Positions 26,884 to 35,226 are shown, numbered from the stretch's first letter. The stretch is 64,000 nucleotides of DNA from Rhodopseudomonas boonkerdii (GCF_021184025.1 NZ_CP036537.1:5237001-5301000); one strand, 5' to 3'. Numbers and translations: made by a program. The notes: generated by a model not told the origin, from the sequence alone.

Positions 26884-27160
26884 GATGGACCGCAGCGGCG
26901 AAGTTGAGACGGCATCTTGCACGAGGTGCCTCCGGTTTGGAATCGTCCGGAGCGAGATGCCGATCGACAACCACACGGACGAACCACCGCGCGGCCAGAG
27001 CCGCGGCGGGGATCGTCGGGGGTTCTAAGGTCCGCAAGAATTCGCGGAGCAAAGAGGAGAGCCTCCGGAAGGACGGAGGGGCGCGGGCCTACCGAAACCG
27101 TGCCTGCCTTTTTCGACGCGGCTCAAATAGCACGAAATGCCGAGCTGGCAAGCGGCAATT

Positions 27161-27721
27161 CTACGTGGAGTCCGGTGCGAGAGCCGCGACGAGGATTGCG
27201 ACCTGGACATCGATCAAGCGACGCATGTCATCGACGCCTGTTGCCCCTTCGCGCAGTCCTCTTAGCGAATGAACGATCGTCCGGGCAACATCCTCCGGCT
27301 TCGCTCGCAAAGTCGAGCGGGCGACGGCATCTTGGATGAGTTCGGTAATCAATGCCTGGAAGTTGGCGTAGACGGCTTTGACGGCGCTGAACCGCAGATC
27401 GAACAGGTCTGCGGAATCTGGATGTATTTCGGCAAGCTGGACGCCATCAAGTCCCCACGATGTGCAGGCGTGCGAAAGCTTCGCGGCGATCCCTTCGAGT
27501 CCAGGAAGCGCTTCTCGAAGCTCTTTGAGCTTCTCGCGATCCATGCGTTCGATGACGCGATCAAAAACGGCCTGCTTGTCCGGAAACAGTAGATACAATG
27601 CGGGGCGAGACATGCCCGCCTCGGCGGCAATGTCTCCCATCGTCGTCTTTGCGTATCCGAAACGCGTGAAAACGGCCGTCGCCGCTTCTATCGCGCTGTT
27701 TTCCTTCGATTCCTTCTTCAT
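27161..27721 (-). CDS. TetR/AcrR-family transcriptional regulator
   Basis: A 186-aa regulator with the N-terminal HTH TAVFTRFGYAKTTMGDIAAE AGMSRPALYLLFPDKQAVF (residues 14-53) and a helical C-terminal domain (TetR_C-type, VARTIVHSLRGLREGATGVD). It is divergent from the DUF1330-like gene. Two identical-architecture operators (TGACA-N13-TGTCA) lie between the genes, so autoregulation and control of the neighbour are likely. Confidence 0.9.
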   Translation of the reverse strand: MKKESKENSAIEAATAVFTRFGYAKTTMGDIAAEAGMSRPALYLLFPDKQAVFDRVIERMDREKLKELREALPGLEGIAAKLSHACTSWGLDGVQLAEIHPDSADLFDLRFSAVKAVYANFQALITELIQDAVARSTLRAKPEDVARTIVHSLRGLREGATGVDDMRRLIDVQVAILVAALAPDST

Positions 27722-27734
27722 GATCCCCGAATCT

Positions 27735-27796
27735 TGACAATTGGTCGGAAAATGTCAATTAGTCATGACGACATGACAAATTCCGATAAAATGTCA
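27735..27796. promoter_or_regulatory. Tandem operators TGACA-N13-TGTCA
   Basis: Site 1 spans 27735-27757 and site 2 spans 27774-27796; each has TGACA and TGTCA arms exactly 13 bases apart, with centres 39 bp apart. They fill the 90-bp region between the divergent TetR gene and the DUF1330-like gene. The pattern supports a start for the latter at 27812, because longer in-frame starts would place the operators inside the coding sequence. Confidence 0.75.
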
Positions 27797-27811
27797 GATT
27801 CGAGGTTGCCC

Positions 27812-28228
27812 ATGAATATGAACGAGATGTCTCCGCATGCGCTGGAATCCGCGATTTCAACAATCGGCAACAGCCCCGTCGCTCTCGTCAACCTGCTCTG
27901 GTTTCGAGAGACGCCGCAATATCCTGAAGGATTCGTTGGCGGCAAACCGACGGCGCAAGCGGCTTATTTCGAAGGCTACGCGCAAGCGTTCCGCGAGATC
28001 GCCAAGGAATTGGGAGTGACCTCCGAACTCCTTTATGCAGGAAACCGCGTCGCCGGACTGCTCACGGACGCCGGAGACGACTGGGATCAGATCGTCGTGG
28101 TCCGTTATGCGCGCTTGGCGGATTTGAAACTGATCATGGACACGGATGCGTATCGCACGAAGGCTGCGCCGCACCGCCTCGCGGCCGTAGAGAACTGGCG
28201 CTTCTTTGCGACCAAACAATTCGCTTAG
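27812..28228 (+). CDS. DUF1330-like dimeric alpha/beta-barrel protein
   Basis: A 138-aa cytoplasmic protein with NSPVALVNLLWFRE, AAYFEGYAQAFREIAKELGV, ELLYAGNRVAGLL, DDWDQIVVVRYARLADLKLI and the end YRTKAAPHRLAAVENWRF. This pattern fits the DUF1330/dimeric ferredoxin-like barrel fold, whose members are small and mostly uncharacterised. The ATG at 27812 has GAGG seven bases upstream. Control by the divergent TetR protein is likely. Confidence 0.8.
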   Translation: MNMNEMSPHALESAISTIGNSPVALVNLLWFRETPQYPEGFVGGKPTAQAAYFEGYAQAFREIAKELGVTSELLYAGNRVAGLLTDAGDDWDQIVVVRYARLADLKLIMDTDAYRTKAAPHRLAAVENWRFFATKQFA

Positions 28229-28468
28229 TGAACGAGCGCGATAGAGACAGCGCGTCGCTGAGCACGCTAGCTATGCGGGATCAAAGTGCGGGCTTACTGG
28301 TCGAGGTCGGCGATCTCGAACGCAAGTGCGAATCTTCAGTGACGGTCGATATTTCTGTCTGACTGGTCAGGTGGCGATTGACAGGGGCCTCGGCCATGAG
28401 GGCCGATCGCCGACGCGCTGACGGCGGCCAATTAGTCACGCGGCTCCCGGCATCAGGCCTGTTGGCCT
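28229..28468. other. Intergenic, nothing recognised
   Basis: About 240 bases between the DUF1330-like gene and the MHYT remnant with no supported ORF, hairpin with T-run or operator. Confidence 0.35.
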
Positions 28469-28710
28469 ATGGGGATGTGGGCCCTTGATGTTCCGAGACA
28501 CTTACGTTGGTCGCTCGACCTCGTTTTTGTCTCGATCGTTCTCGGGATGGCATTCTGCTGTGCAGCGCTCAGCGTTGCATCCCGCTTTCAGGACGGCCCT
28601 GGATCTTGCGTCGCAGCACTGTTACTCACGGTGGCCATCGTCACCCGTCATTTCACCGCAATGGGCGCAGTGGAAGTCATCCCAGATCCAGCAGGGCGCC
28701 CATTGCGTTG
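28469..28710 (+). pseudogene. MHYT sensor-domain fragment
   Basis: The frame reads LDVPRHLRWSLDLVFVSIVL, then SVASRFQDGPG, AALLLTVAIVTRHFTAMGAV and EVIPDPAG. This matches one repeat unit of the MHYT membrane domain (xxHFTxMGAVxxxPDP), which normally precedes GGDEF/EAL or kinase domains. No other repeat and no output domain follows; the frame then runs into the HxlR gene on the opposite strand. A remnant of a larger sensor gene. Confidence 0.7.
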
Positions 28711-28726
28711 TCGCTTTCTCCTGCTG

Positions 28727-29275
28727 TTATGGCGCTCGTAATTGCTGGCGTCGACGCCCCGCAGCCGCGGCGCGCGCGATGCGTTGCTCCCGTCCTTGCG
28801 TGACACGCCACCGCATAAGGTCATCCGCGCCAGGACCGACTTCGATGGCCAATGTCGGCTGATCCTTCGCGACCTTTTTGGCCGCATCGACCGCCACCAG
28901 CGCCAGGGTGAAACCCGAATCCCCATCGACAAATCGCAGCGGGATCTTGCGCTTTTCCTGCAGGCGCCACCTATCGCCGATCTGGATCATCGCTTGAATC
29001 AGAAGGACGATATCCTGCCCACGTTTGCTCGGCAGGTATTCGTATCGATCGGGACGGGTCTGATAGAGGCGACGCTCGACGAGCCCCGTCTCTTCAAGTC
29101 TCTTCAGACGATCGGACAAGGTCGCGTTGGTCGCGCCGCTCGATGTTTGCAGATCGTTGTAGCGGGAAAGACCAAGCAAAAGGTCGCGCATGATCATCAG
29201 CCCCCAACGATCGCCGATGGCCTCCATCACCTCGGCTACCGAGCAATTCATGCCCTCAAGACCGTTGGATCTCAC
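28727..29275 (-). CDS. HxlR-family transcriptional regulator
   Basis: A 182-aa MarR-like winged-helix regulator of the HxlR class. The N-terminal family pattern is CSVAEVMEAIGDRWGLMIMR DLLLGLSRYNDL, followed by SDRLKRLEETGLVERRLYQT and RYEYLPSKRGQDI. The C-terminal third (ARAAAAGRRRQQLRAP) is low-complexity and may be an artefact of a shifted stop. The start may be GTG 29275 or ATG 29251. It is divergent from the NmrA-like gene, with a repeated operator between them. Confidence 0.88.
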   Translation of the reverse strand: MRSNGLEGMNCSVAEVMEAIGDRWGLMIMRDLLLGLSRYNDLQTSSGATNATLSDRLKRLEETGLVERRLYQTRPDRYEYLPSKRGQDIVLLIQAMIQIGDRWRLQEKRKIPLRFVDGDSGFTLALVAVDAAKKVAKDQPTLAIEVGPGADDLMRWRVTQGREQRIARAAAAGRRRQQLRAP

Positions 29276-29299
29276 TTTACCTGCCCCATGATGACGTCG

Positions 29300-29336
29300 C
29301 TCTCATTATAAGAGTTGATCACTCTCATGATAAGAG
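29300..29336. promoter_or_regulatory. Repeated HxlR-type operator
   Basis: CTCTCATTATAAGAG (29300-29314) and CTCTCATGATAAGAG (29322-29336) are two copies of one quasi-palindrome, 22 bp apart. They lie between the divergent HxlR and NmrA-like genes, so the HxlR protein is the likely binder. Confidence 0.75.
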
Positions 29337-29372
29337 CTAATTGCTTCGTCGGCAATGTTCGAGGAGTTGCGC

Positions 29373-30455
29373 ATGTCTCAGTTATCTCGAATTTTCGTGA
29401 TCGGGGCCACCGGTGCCCAAGGTATTCCCGTCGTGCGGGGTCTAGTCGGCGATGGCCGCTATTCAGTTCTCGCGCTGACGCGCGATTCTTCCTCCGCACG
29501 CGCCAAGTCGTTGGCAACCATGGGGGACGTAAATTTCTTGGAAGGCACTTTCGCGGATGAAGCGATCCTACGGCAGGGTATGCAGGCCTGCGACGGCGTA
29601 TTCATGAACCTCGACGGCTTCAATGCTGGCGAGAAAACCGAAATGTATTGGGCTATCCGAGCCTATGAGATCGCCTTAGAAGAGCGGATCAAGTTTTTCG
29701 TCTACGGCAATCTCGACTACACACTAAAAAAAGCTGGTTACAACTCTGCGTTCCGCACCGGGCACTACGACGGCAAGGGCAGGATTGGCGAATGGATTTT
29801 GAGCCAAAGCCGATCTGGCAGCAGCGACATGGGCGCCGCCCTGTTCACCAGCGGGCCCTACATTGAAATGGCTTTTTCGGGCGGAACGCCAATGACGCCG
29901 CGGATGGAGGATGGCGTCTTGACTTGGCGCGTACCTCTGGGCGACGGAGCGGTGGTTCATGTCGCACTTGAGGATTGTGCCTATTATGTTCGATGGCTGT
30001 TCGACAATCCGGAGCGCTCTAACGGCATGGATCTTGAAGTTGCCATCGAGCATGTCCGCTATGCCGATCTGGCCGCTGCGTTCGAACGGGTTACGGGTTG
30101 CCCTGCACGCTATGTTGACACCGACATAACCGCTTATTTCGCGCCGATGCAGGCCATCGCCGCGCAGCCGGCCGGCTACAATGCCGACCCCACCGACAAG
30201 AGCACGATGAGTTTCCAAGAAAACTTCACCGGCTTCTGGAATCAGTGGAAACACAACATCATTACCCGCGACTACGCATTGCTGGATCGGATTCACCCCA
30301 ATCGGATCAGGTCTGCCGAGGACTGGATGAGGCGCGAGGAGCGACGCGCCAAGGAATCGGGATCCGAAACGCTCTGGGAGCGGGTGCAACCGGGCACGAT
30401 TACCCAACGGCGCATTTTGAAGCTGAGCGAGGATCAACGACGCGGCGCGCTTTGA
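29373..30455 (+). CDS. NmrA/HSCARG-like NAD(P)-binding protein
   Basis: A 360-aa Rossmann-fold protein of the NmrA branch of atypical SDRs: IFVIGATGAQGIPVVRGLVG (GxxGxxG), ALTRDSSSARAKSLA, DGVFMNLDGF and FVYGNLDYTLKKAGYNSAFR. NmrA proteins sense the redox state or reduce quinones. The start at 29373 is fixed by GAGGAG six bases upstream, in preference to ATG 29355. The divergent HxlR gene and tandem operators suggest quinone/electrophile-inducible expression, a common HxlR role; that link is inference. Confidence 0.87.
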   Translation: MSQLSRIFVIGATGAQGIPVVRGLVGDGRYSVLALTRDSSSARAKSLATMGDVNFLEGTFADEAILRQGMQACDGVFMNLDGFNAGEKTEMYWAIRAYEIALEERIKFFVYGNLDYTLKKAGYNSAFRTGHYDGKGRIGEWILSQSRSGSSDMGAALFTSGPYIEMAFSGGTPMTPRMEDGVLTWRVPLGDGAVVHVALEDCAYYVRWLFDNPERSNGMDLEVAIEHVRYADLAAAFERVTGCPARYVDTDITAYFAPMQAIAAQPAGYNADPTDKSTMSFQENFTGFWNQWKHNIITRDYALLDRIHPNRIRSAEDWMRREERRAKESGSETLWERVQPGTITQRRILKLSEDQRRGAL

Positions 30456-30463
30456 CGTGATCT

Positions 30464-30492
30464 CGGCGGCCGCGCATTCAGCGCGACCGCCG
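30464..30492. terminator. Hairpin between convergent genes
   Basis: Arms CGGCGGCCGCGC (30464-30475) and GCGCGACCGCCG (30481-30492) pair 11 of 12 bases around a five-base loop, between the convergent NmrA-like and tautomerase genes. No T-run follows, so termination would be inefficient or Rho-dependent. Confidence 0.45.
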
Positions 30493-30546
30493 GTGACGCA
30501 ATGCCAAAATTGGGCTATGCGCGCCCCATGGCGATGCAGAGATACG

Positions 30547-30927
30547 TCATGCGTATTGCGCGATGCCGTTGCCGAGCGACCAATTCTCCTTCTCGACCTC
30601 GACGAGCGAGATAAAGACATCCTCGGGCCGCAGACCAGGGTTTTCGCTAAGCAATTCCGCGATGCGTTTGAACAGCGCTTTCTTCTGCTCGATGGTGCGC
30701 GTATTGTTTGCGGTGATTTTGATGAAGACCAGATCGTCGGTGCGTGCAATACCGAGGAAAGACGCGTCGTAACGGAAGTTCGCCGACTCATGCTCCGTAA
30801 TGATGGCGAAGTCGTTGTCCTCCGGCACGTTGAAGGTTTCGTTCATCGCTTGATGAAAACTGTCGCAGATGGCTTGCCGATAGGCTTCCGGCTTGCCCGA
30901 GCGGAGCGAGATATGTGTTAGAGGCAT
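30547..30927 (-). CDS. Tautomerase-family protein
   Basis: A 126-aa member of the tautomerase superfamily. The start ATG at 30927 gives MPLTHISLRSGKPEAYRQAI, so the catalytic Pro2 is exposed after Met removal, as in 4-oxalocrotonate tautomerase and MIF-like proteins. Other marks are RIAELLSENPGLRPEDVFIS and ENWSLGNGIAQY, of the MSAD-like long form. An in-frame extension to 30957 would bury the proline. It is divergent from a LysR gene and likely acts on a keto-enol intermediate; the true substrate is unknown. Confidence 0.85.
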   Translation of the reverse strand: MPLTHISLRSGKPEAYRQAICDSFHQAMNETFNVPEDNDFAIITEHESANFRYDASFLGIARTDDLVFIKITANNTRTIEQKKALFKRIAELLSENPGLRPEDVFISLVEVEKENWSLGNGIAQYA

Positions 30928-30996
30928 CGTTGATCCTTTTGTCTCGGAAGCTTTCACAGTAAGCGCATTCCGCTACTCTGGAACGCTATGTCGGGT

Positions 30997-31009
30997 TATT
31001 TCAGAAATA
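30997..31009. promoter_or_regulatory. LysR promoter palindrome
   Basis: TATTTCAGAAATA is a perfect 13-base palindrome 13 bases before the LysR start and in the tautomerase/LysR divergent region. A near copy (TATTTCAGAGAT) precedes the paralogous LysR gene at 53060. It is probably a LysR site or a core promoter part. Confidence 0.45.
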
Positions 31010-31022
31010 GCGATCCAAAATC

Positions 31023-31877
31023 ATGGAACAGCCTCTCGATCTGGACACCGTCCAAGCCTTCGTCCGTGTGGCCGACCTTGGCAGCTTCACTCGCGCTGCA
31101 GACGCGCTGAACACGACGCAGGCCGCCATAAGCCTGAAGCTTAAGAGACTCGAAACGCGGCTTGGCTGCCGTCTCGTCGAGCGTACGCCCCGATACATGG
31201 AGATCACCGCGAAAGGAGCGACGTTTTTGGAGATCGCCCGCGAACTCATTAGCGTGCATGACCGTGCGCTTGCGGTGATGACGCAACCTCGGCAGCGCCT
31301 TGGTATCGGCATCAGCGACCACGTCGCGGGACCGGAGCTCCCCGCTCTGATTGCGCGGATGAACGCCCTCGATCCGCAGCTATTGATCGAGATCCGTATC
31401 GGATCCTCCGGCGACTTACTTCAAAGTTTCGATCGGCGTGAACTCGATACGGTGATCGTCCGCCTGCAGGATGGTCGGGCCGGGGGTGAAATCCTCGCGG
31501 AGGAAAAATTCGGTTGGTTTACATCGCCTGGGTGGCACCATCGGGTGGGCGAACCTCTGTCCATCGCAACTATGGCAGAGCCCTGCGGTGTGCGTGCCAT
31601 CGCTCTACAGCTTCTCGATAAGGCCGGCATACCGTGGAGGGAAGTGTTCGTCGGAGGTGGCGTCGGGGCCGTTTCGGCGGCGGTCATGGCCGGGGTTGGC
31701 GTGGCCGCGCTCGCCCCGCGTATGTTGCCGCTCGGCGCGATTGACATAGGCGCAAAGCTCGGTCTTCCCGATCTACCGTGCTTGCCAATCCTACTACATA
31801 CAAGGGTCAGGGATGGTCGAGCGCGGGAAGCGGTTGACGCCCTTTCTGCGGCGTTCAAAAGCGCCGTGCGCCCCTAA
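31023..31877 (+). CDS. LysR-family transcriptional regulator
   Basis: A 284-aa LysR protein with HTH LDTVQAFVRVADLGSFTRAA DALNTTQAAISLKLKRLETR and effector domain starting GIGISDHVAGPELPALI. It is a clear paralogue of the LysR at 53060 (same length, same order of motifs such as VERTPRYMEI and FVGGGVGAVSAAVMAGVGVA). It is divergent from the tautomerase gene and probably regulates it. The start ATG follows CAAAATC without a strong ribosome site. Confidence 0.9.
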   Translation: MEQPLDLDTVQAFVRVADLGSFTRAADALNTTQAAISLKLKRLETRLGCRLVERTPRYMEITAKGATFLEIARELISVHDRALAVMTQPRQRLGIGISDHVAGPELPALIARMNALDPQLLIEIRIGSSGDLLQSFDRRELDTVIVRLQDGRAGGEILAEEKFGWFTSPGWHHRVGEPLSIATMAEPCGVRAIALQLLDKAGIPWREVFVGGGVGAVSAAVMAGVGVAALAPRMLPLGAIDIGAKLGLPDLPCLPILLHTRVRDGRAREAVDALSAAFKSAVRP

Positions 31878-32105
31878 CAATGGCCGTCGCTCACACCACC
31901 CATCTTGATGGGAACCCGGCACGTAGGCGAACGCAAGGTCCGGCACGAAGTGCTCATGTTTGTCTATAGGTCATCTGCTAACCCGATTGTGTTGATGCTC
32001 GCCTGTGCTGGCGCAAACTGCACTCGTCTGCAGCTGGACGGCAAAGTTCATATACAATGCGGACAAGATGCAAAACACCGCCATGCTCCCCCCCCCGTGG
32101 CGAGC
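31878..32105. other. Intergenic, nothing recognised
   Basis: About 230 bases between the LysR gene and a decayed acyl-CoA dehydrogenase gene with no supported feature. Confidence 0.35.
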
Positions 32106-32488
32106 CTAGCTCGGAAACAGCGACAGATCCGCCAGCGGCGCACCACCCGGATAGTCAGACGGCGCTCCCGCCAAATGAATCAGACGGCCGACGTGGAGCG
32201 GGTACTGCAGGTGGAGGGAGATATCGGTGAGCATGCCGGCGAGCTTTTTCTGCACCAGTTAGGTGGCGGCGAGCGGACGATTGAATTGCTTGCGGTGTAA
32301 TGGCGGGCGCGTTCCATGCAGTATCGGCTGTGCCAAGCATGCCCCACGAGATGCCGTAGCGAGCGCGATTGCGGCAGCCGAACGGATCCTTGAGACCCGA
32401 CACGTTGTGCAAAAGGTTCTCTTCCGGACGGAAACGCCGTCCATGAGGATTTCACCGGTGACCGAGCGCGCAGCGAAAGCTTAACCAT
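32106..32488 (-). pseudogene. Glutaryl-CoA dehydrogenase-like (GcdH) remnant
   Basis: Minus-strand pieces in alternating frames match the middle of a GcdH-type acyl-CoA dehydrogenase. In order they are [56 protein letters not shown] and [18 protein letters not shown] with VGRL. Intact enzymes read 'NRARYGIxWGxxGAA...DRKQFxRPLAxxQLVQKKLADM'. Frameshifts and a TAG at 32106-32108 show it is inactive, and both ends of the gene are gone. Confidence 0.8.
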
Positions 32489-32629
32489 CTATGGCGCGGA
32501 AGAACCGCAACATCTGCGTTCCGCGCTTTCAATATTAGCATTTCCGCCAGCAGATTCTTGCTGCGTCCGTGCATTCCTTTTCCGTATATCGACATTGAGC
32601 CAACTAATTCCGACGATGTCGTCTCGCCG

Positions 32630-33598
32630 TTATTCCATCTTAATGCCCAGTTCGGTCACCGTTTTCGTCCAGCTTGCAGTCTCACGATCGACGAAGCCAA
32701 CAATATCCTCGTCGGAAATCTGCGGCACGACGGCGCCCTGCACTTCCCATGCTTTGAGGACGGCAGGCTGTGTCAGTGCGCCTTTAACTGCACCGCGGAT
32801 CTTGGCAACGAGATCCGGCGGGGTATTAGCTGGTGCCCAGATCGCATACCAGATCGAGGCATCCAGCTCCGGCCCTCCGGCCTCGGTAATTGTCGGAATG
32901 TCTGGAAAGCGGGACGACCTTTTGGTGACGGTCAGTGCCAAGGCTTTAAGCTTCTGGCCCTCGATCTGAGGTGCCGACGTCCCCATCCCGTCGAACATCA
33001 TGTCGCACACGCCAGCTATTAGGTCGGTGATCGCTGCGGCCGTACCGCGATATGGCACGTGAAGAATGTCCACCCCGGCCTTCCGTTTGAACATCTCGCC
33101 AAGGATATGCTGGGAAGTGCCATTTCCAGACGAGCAGTAGCTCAATTTGCCGGGGTTTTGTTTCGCTTCCTTGACGATATCGGACACGGTCTTGAATCGA
33201 GAGTTCGCTGGGACCACTAGAACGTTCGGAACATCAGCCGTAATCGCAATCGGAATGAAATCCTTGTCGATGCGATAGCCACGTGATGGGTACACGGCTT
33301 CAGCCATAGGCTGGTGAACGCCACCAGCCAAAAGGACGTTTCCGTCCGGAGCAGCCTTTGCGGCCGCGAGCACGCCAATTGTTCCCCCCGCACCTGAGCG
33401 GTTCTCGATGATAATCCTGTGCGGAAGTTGCTCGCTCAGTACCGACGAGATCGGACGGGCGAAACTATCGACGCCTCCTCCCGGTCCGTACGGGACGATG
33501 ATCTTCCCGATCTTAGTCGGCCATTCTGCCGCCGATATCGATCTCGTCGAGTAGGACGTCAATGCCAGGATGACGGCAACAGACAAAAGCGCACGCAA
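32630..33598 (-). CDS. Tripartite tricarboxylate transporter (Bug-family) solute-binding protein
   Basis: A periplasmic receptor of the TctC/Bug family. It has a signal peptide (LRALLSVAVILALTSYSTRS) and the typical sequence IIVPYGPGGGVDSFARPISS, IIENRSGAGGTIGVLAAAKA, PDGNVLL, HVPYRGTAAAITDLIAG and FPDIPTITEAGGPELDASIW. The start is a TTG at 33598 with GGAGG seven bases upstream, giving 322 aa; upstream in-frame Met codons lack this site. Bug proteins bind small carboxylates. It is divergent from the ThDP decarboxylase genes and may deliver their pathway substrate. No TctA/TctB permease gene is near. Confidence 0.9.
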   Translation of the reverse strand: MRALLSVAVILALTSYSTRSISAAEWPTKIGKIIVPYGPGGGVDSFARPISSVLSEQLPHRIIIENRSGAGGTIGVLAAAKAAPDGNVLLAGGVHQPMAEAVYPSRGYRIDKDFIPIAITADVPNVLVVPANSRFKTVSDIVKEAKQNPGKLSYCSSGNGTSQHILGEMFKRKAGVDILHVPYRGTAAAITDLIAGVCDMMFDGMGTSAPQIEGQKLKALALTVTKRSSRFPDIPTITEAGGPELDASIWYAIWAPANTPPDLVAKIRGAVKGALTQPAVLKAWEVQGAVVPQISDEDIVGFVDRETASWTKTVTELGIKME

Positions 33599-33939
33599 GT
33601 TCGATCCTCCCAATGTTGGAACGCACCGGGGATGCAACTGGCATCGGATCATCGTCCTCCTGCGGTCAATGCCGACGCAGAGGCTTTCTCCCCATTCCGT
33701 TCTTGTTGGGAATGACCGTGGCCGCGGACTGCCATGTGGTCCAATTGAAAAGCTTGATCCCAATATTCAGCGTTCATATGGGCAAAAACGCCTACCCAAT
33801 TCCGAGACCGATTGATCCCCCTTATACGCTTAGATGGAAATCAGATTTCCGTCGGTCGCAGATTTGCTGTCTTTGTGCTCGTTCACGCCCCTCCACGTCT
33901 CCGCGGACGGGGTTCGCAGCGACAGGAGGAAGATCTGCA

Positions 33940-34485
33940 ATGGCAGCGCATGACAATCCCGATCAAAAGACCCGACCATGGCAACGCGATGCGTACGCCA
34001 CGTTCAAAGCGACGAGGGTTAGTCACGTCATCTACGTTCCGGACGGCGGCCACCAAGGGTTGATCTCGCTCTGCGCAAACGACCCAGACATCTCGACAAC
34101 CGTCTTGACCAGTGAACAAGAGGGCGTCGGTCTTTCGGCTGGTCTCTGGCTGGGCGGCATCAAAAGTGTGCTTCTCATGCAGTCGAGTGGCGTCGGAAAT
34201 TGTCTCAATCTCTTTTCGCTCCCCGAGGGCTGTCGTCTTCCCCTGGTGCTTCTGGTCACCATGCGCGGGGAATTCGCAGAGTTCGTTCCGACACAAATTC
34301 CTATGGGGAAGCGAACGCCAGCTGCGTTGGAGTTGATGGGATTTGACACCTTTCGTCTCGACGACGAGAGCGCAACTTCGGACATCGTTTCAGGCGCAAT
34401 CGACCACGCGTTTTTCTCAAAACGTTCAGTTGCGGTGCTGATCTCGCAGAGAATGATCGGACGTAAGAATTGGGGTATCAAATGA
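33940..34485 (+). CDS. ThDP-dependent decarboxylase, PYR-domain (alpha) subunit, sulfopyruvate/phosphonopyruvate decarboxylase-like
   Basis: A 181-aa protein equal to the pyrimidine-binding half of a ThDP enzyme: HVIYVPDGGHQGLI, LTSEQEGVGLSAGLWLGG (with the conserved cofactor-activating Glu) and LMQSSGVGNCLNLFSL, followed by PLVLLVTMRGEFAEFVPTQI. This matches ComD-type sulfopyruvate decarboxylase and the N-half of phosphonopyruvate decarboxylase. The ATG at 33940 has AGGAGG upstream. It overlaps the beta-subunit gene by four bases (ATGA), so the two form one enzyme. The 2-keto acid substrate is not known. Confidence 0.85.
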   Translation: MAAHDNPDQKTRPWQRDAYATFKATRVSHVIYVPDGGHQGLISLCANDPDISTTVLTSEQEGVGLSAGLWLGGIKSVLLMQSSGVGNCLNLFSLPEGCRLPLVLLVTMRGEFAEFVPTQIPMGKRTPAALELMGFDTFRLDDESATSDIVSGAIDHAFFSKRSVAVLISQRMIGRKNWGIK

Positions 34486-35063
34486 TCAAGCGTCGACAAG
34501 CCGTTTCATCTATACTTTCTGATCGCGCAGACGGGATTGCAGTCGCGGGCCTTGGCTCGCCGGTTTACGATGTGTATGCCGCAGGCGATCACCCGCTGAA
34601 TTTTTACAATTGGGGAGCGATGGGATCTGCGGTGATGGTCGGTCTTGGCCTTGCATTGGCCCAGCCGAAGCGAACCGTCATCGTTTTCACCGGGGACGGC
34701 GAAATGCTGATGGGATTGGGTAGTCTTTGCACCGTCGCCCAGCACAAGCCATCAAACCTGCACATCGTTGTCCTCGACAACGAGCAGTATGCCGAAACGG
34801 GTATGCAGAAAACTGCGACCGGATTCGGCACTGATCTGTCGGCGGTAGCCGCGGCGGTCGGCTTCGAACATGTTCGGACGCTACGTGATCAGAATGGTAT
34901 CGAGGATCTTCAAAAATCGATCCAGACGTCCGATCACCTCACCTTTACCGTGCTGAAAATCGAGGCAGGCGATCAGCCCCGGACTGTGCCGATGCGGGAT
35001 GGTGCTGCCATCGCATTCCGCTTCAGATCCGCCCTACTCGGACAGGCCCAGGCCGAGGGCTAG
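34482..35063 (+). CDS. ThDP-dependent decarboxylase, PP-domain (beta) subunit
   Basis: A 193-aa subunit carrying the pyrophosphate-binding half of the cofactor site. The ThDP motif starts GDGEMLMGLGSL and ends at the Asn in VVLDNEQYAETG; upstream FYNWGAMGSAVMVGLGLALA is also typical. With the alpha subunit encoded just before it, this resembles ComE/sulfopyruvate decarboxylase beta and AepY/Ppd C-terminal halves. The start at 34482 overlaps the alpha stop. Confidence 0.87.
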   Translation: MIKRRQAVSSILSDRADGIAVAGLGSPVYDVYAAGDHPLNFYNWGAMGSAVMVGLGLALAQPKRTVIVFTGDGEMLMGLGSLCTVAQHKPSNLHIVVLDNEQYAETGMQKTATGFGTDLSAVAAAVGFEHVRTLRDQNGIEDLQKSIQTSDHLTFTVLKIEAGDQPRTVPMRDGAAIAFRFRSALLGQAQAEG

Positions 35064-35226
35064 CCACCGAGGAATGACGTTCTGGAAGGGCGTTGGCGCC
35101 ATGCCATCGACTAACGCCCTTCACGGCCGCGTAAATCATCGCCTTCACCGATCCGATCTGGCTTCACAGGTACACAATGCCGTCTGCATCGGAAGTTGAA
35201 TGACACACGCGTTTGTACGGGGCTTT

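Noticed and set aside
29724..30791. 355-codon minus-strand frame opposite the NmrA-like gene and the tautomerase region
   Set aside because: The NmrA and tautomerase frames have clear family signatures, whereas this one has none.
33613..33939. N-terminal extension of the ThDP alpha subunit
   Set aside because: The upstream in-frame 109 codons are antisense to the Bug receptor start region and not protein-like, while ATG 33940 has AGGAGG and the expected family N-terminus.
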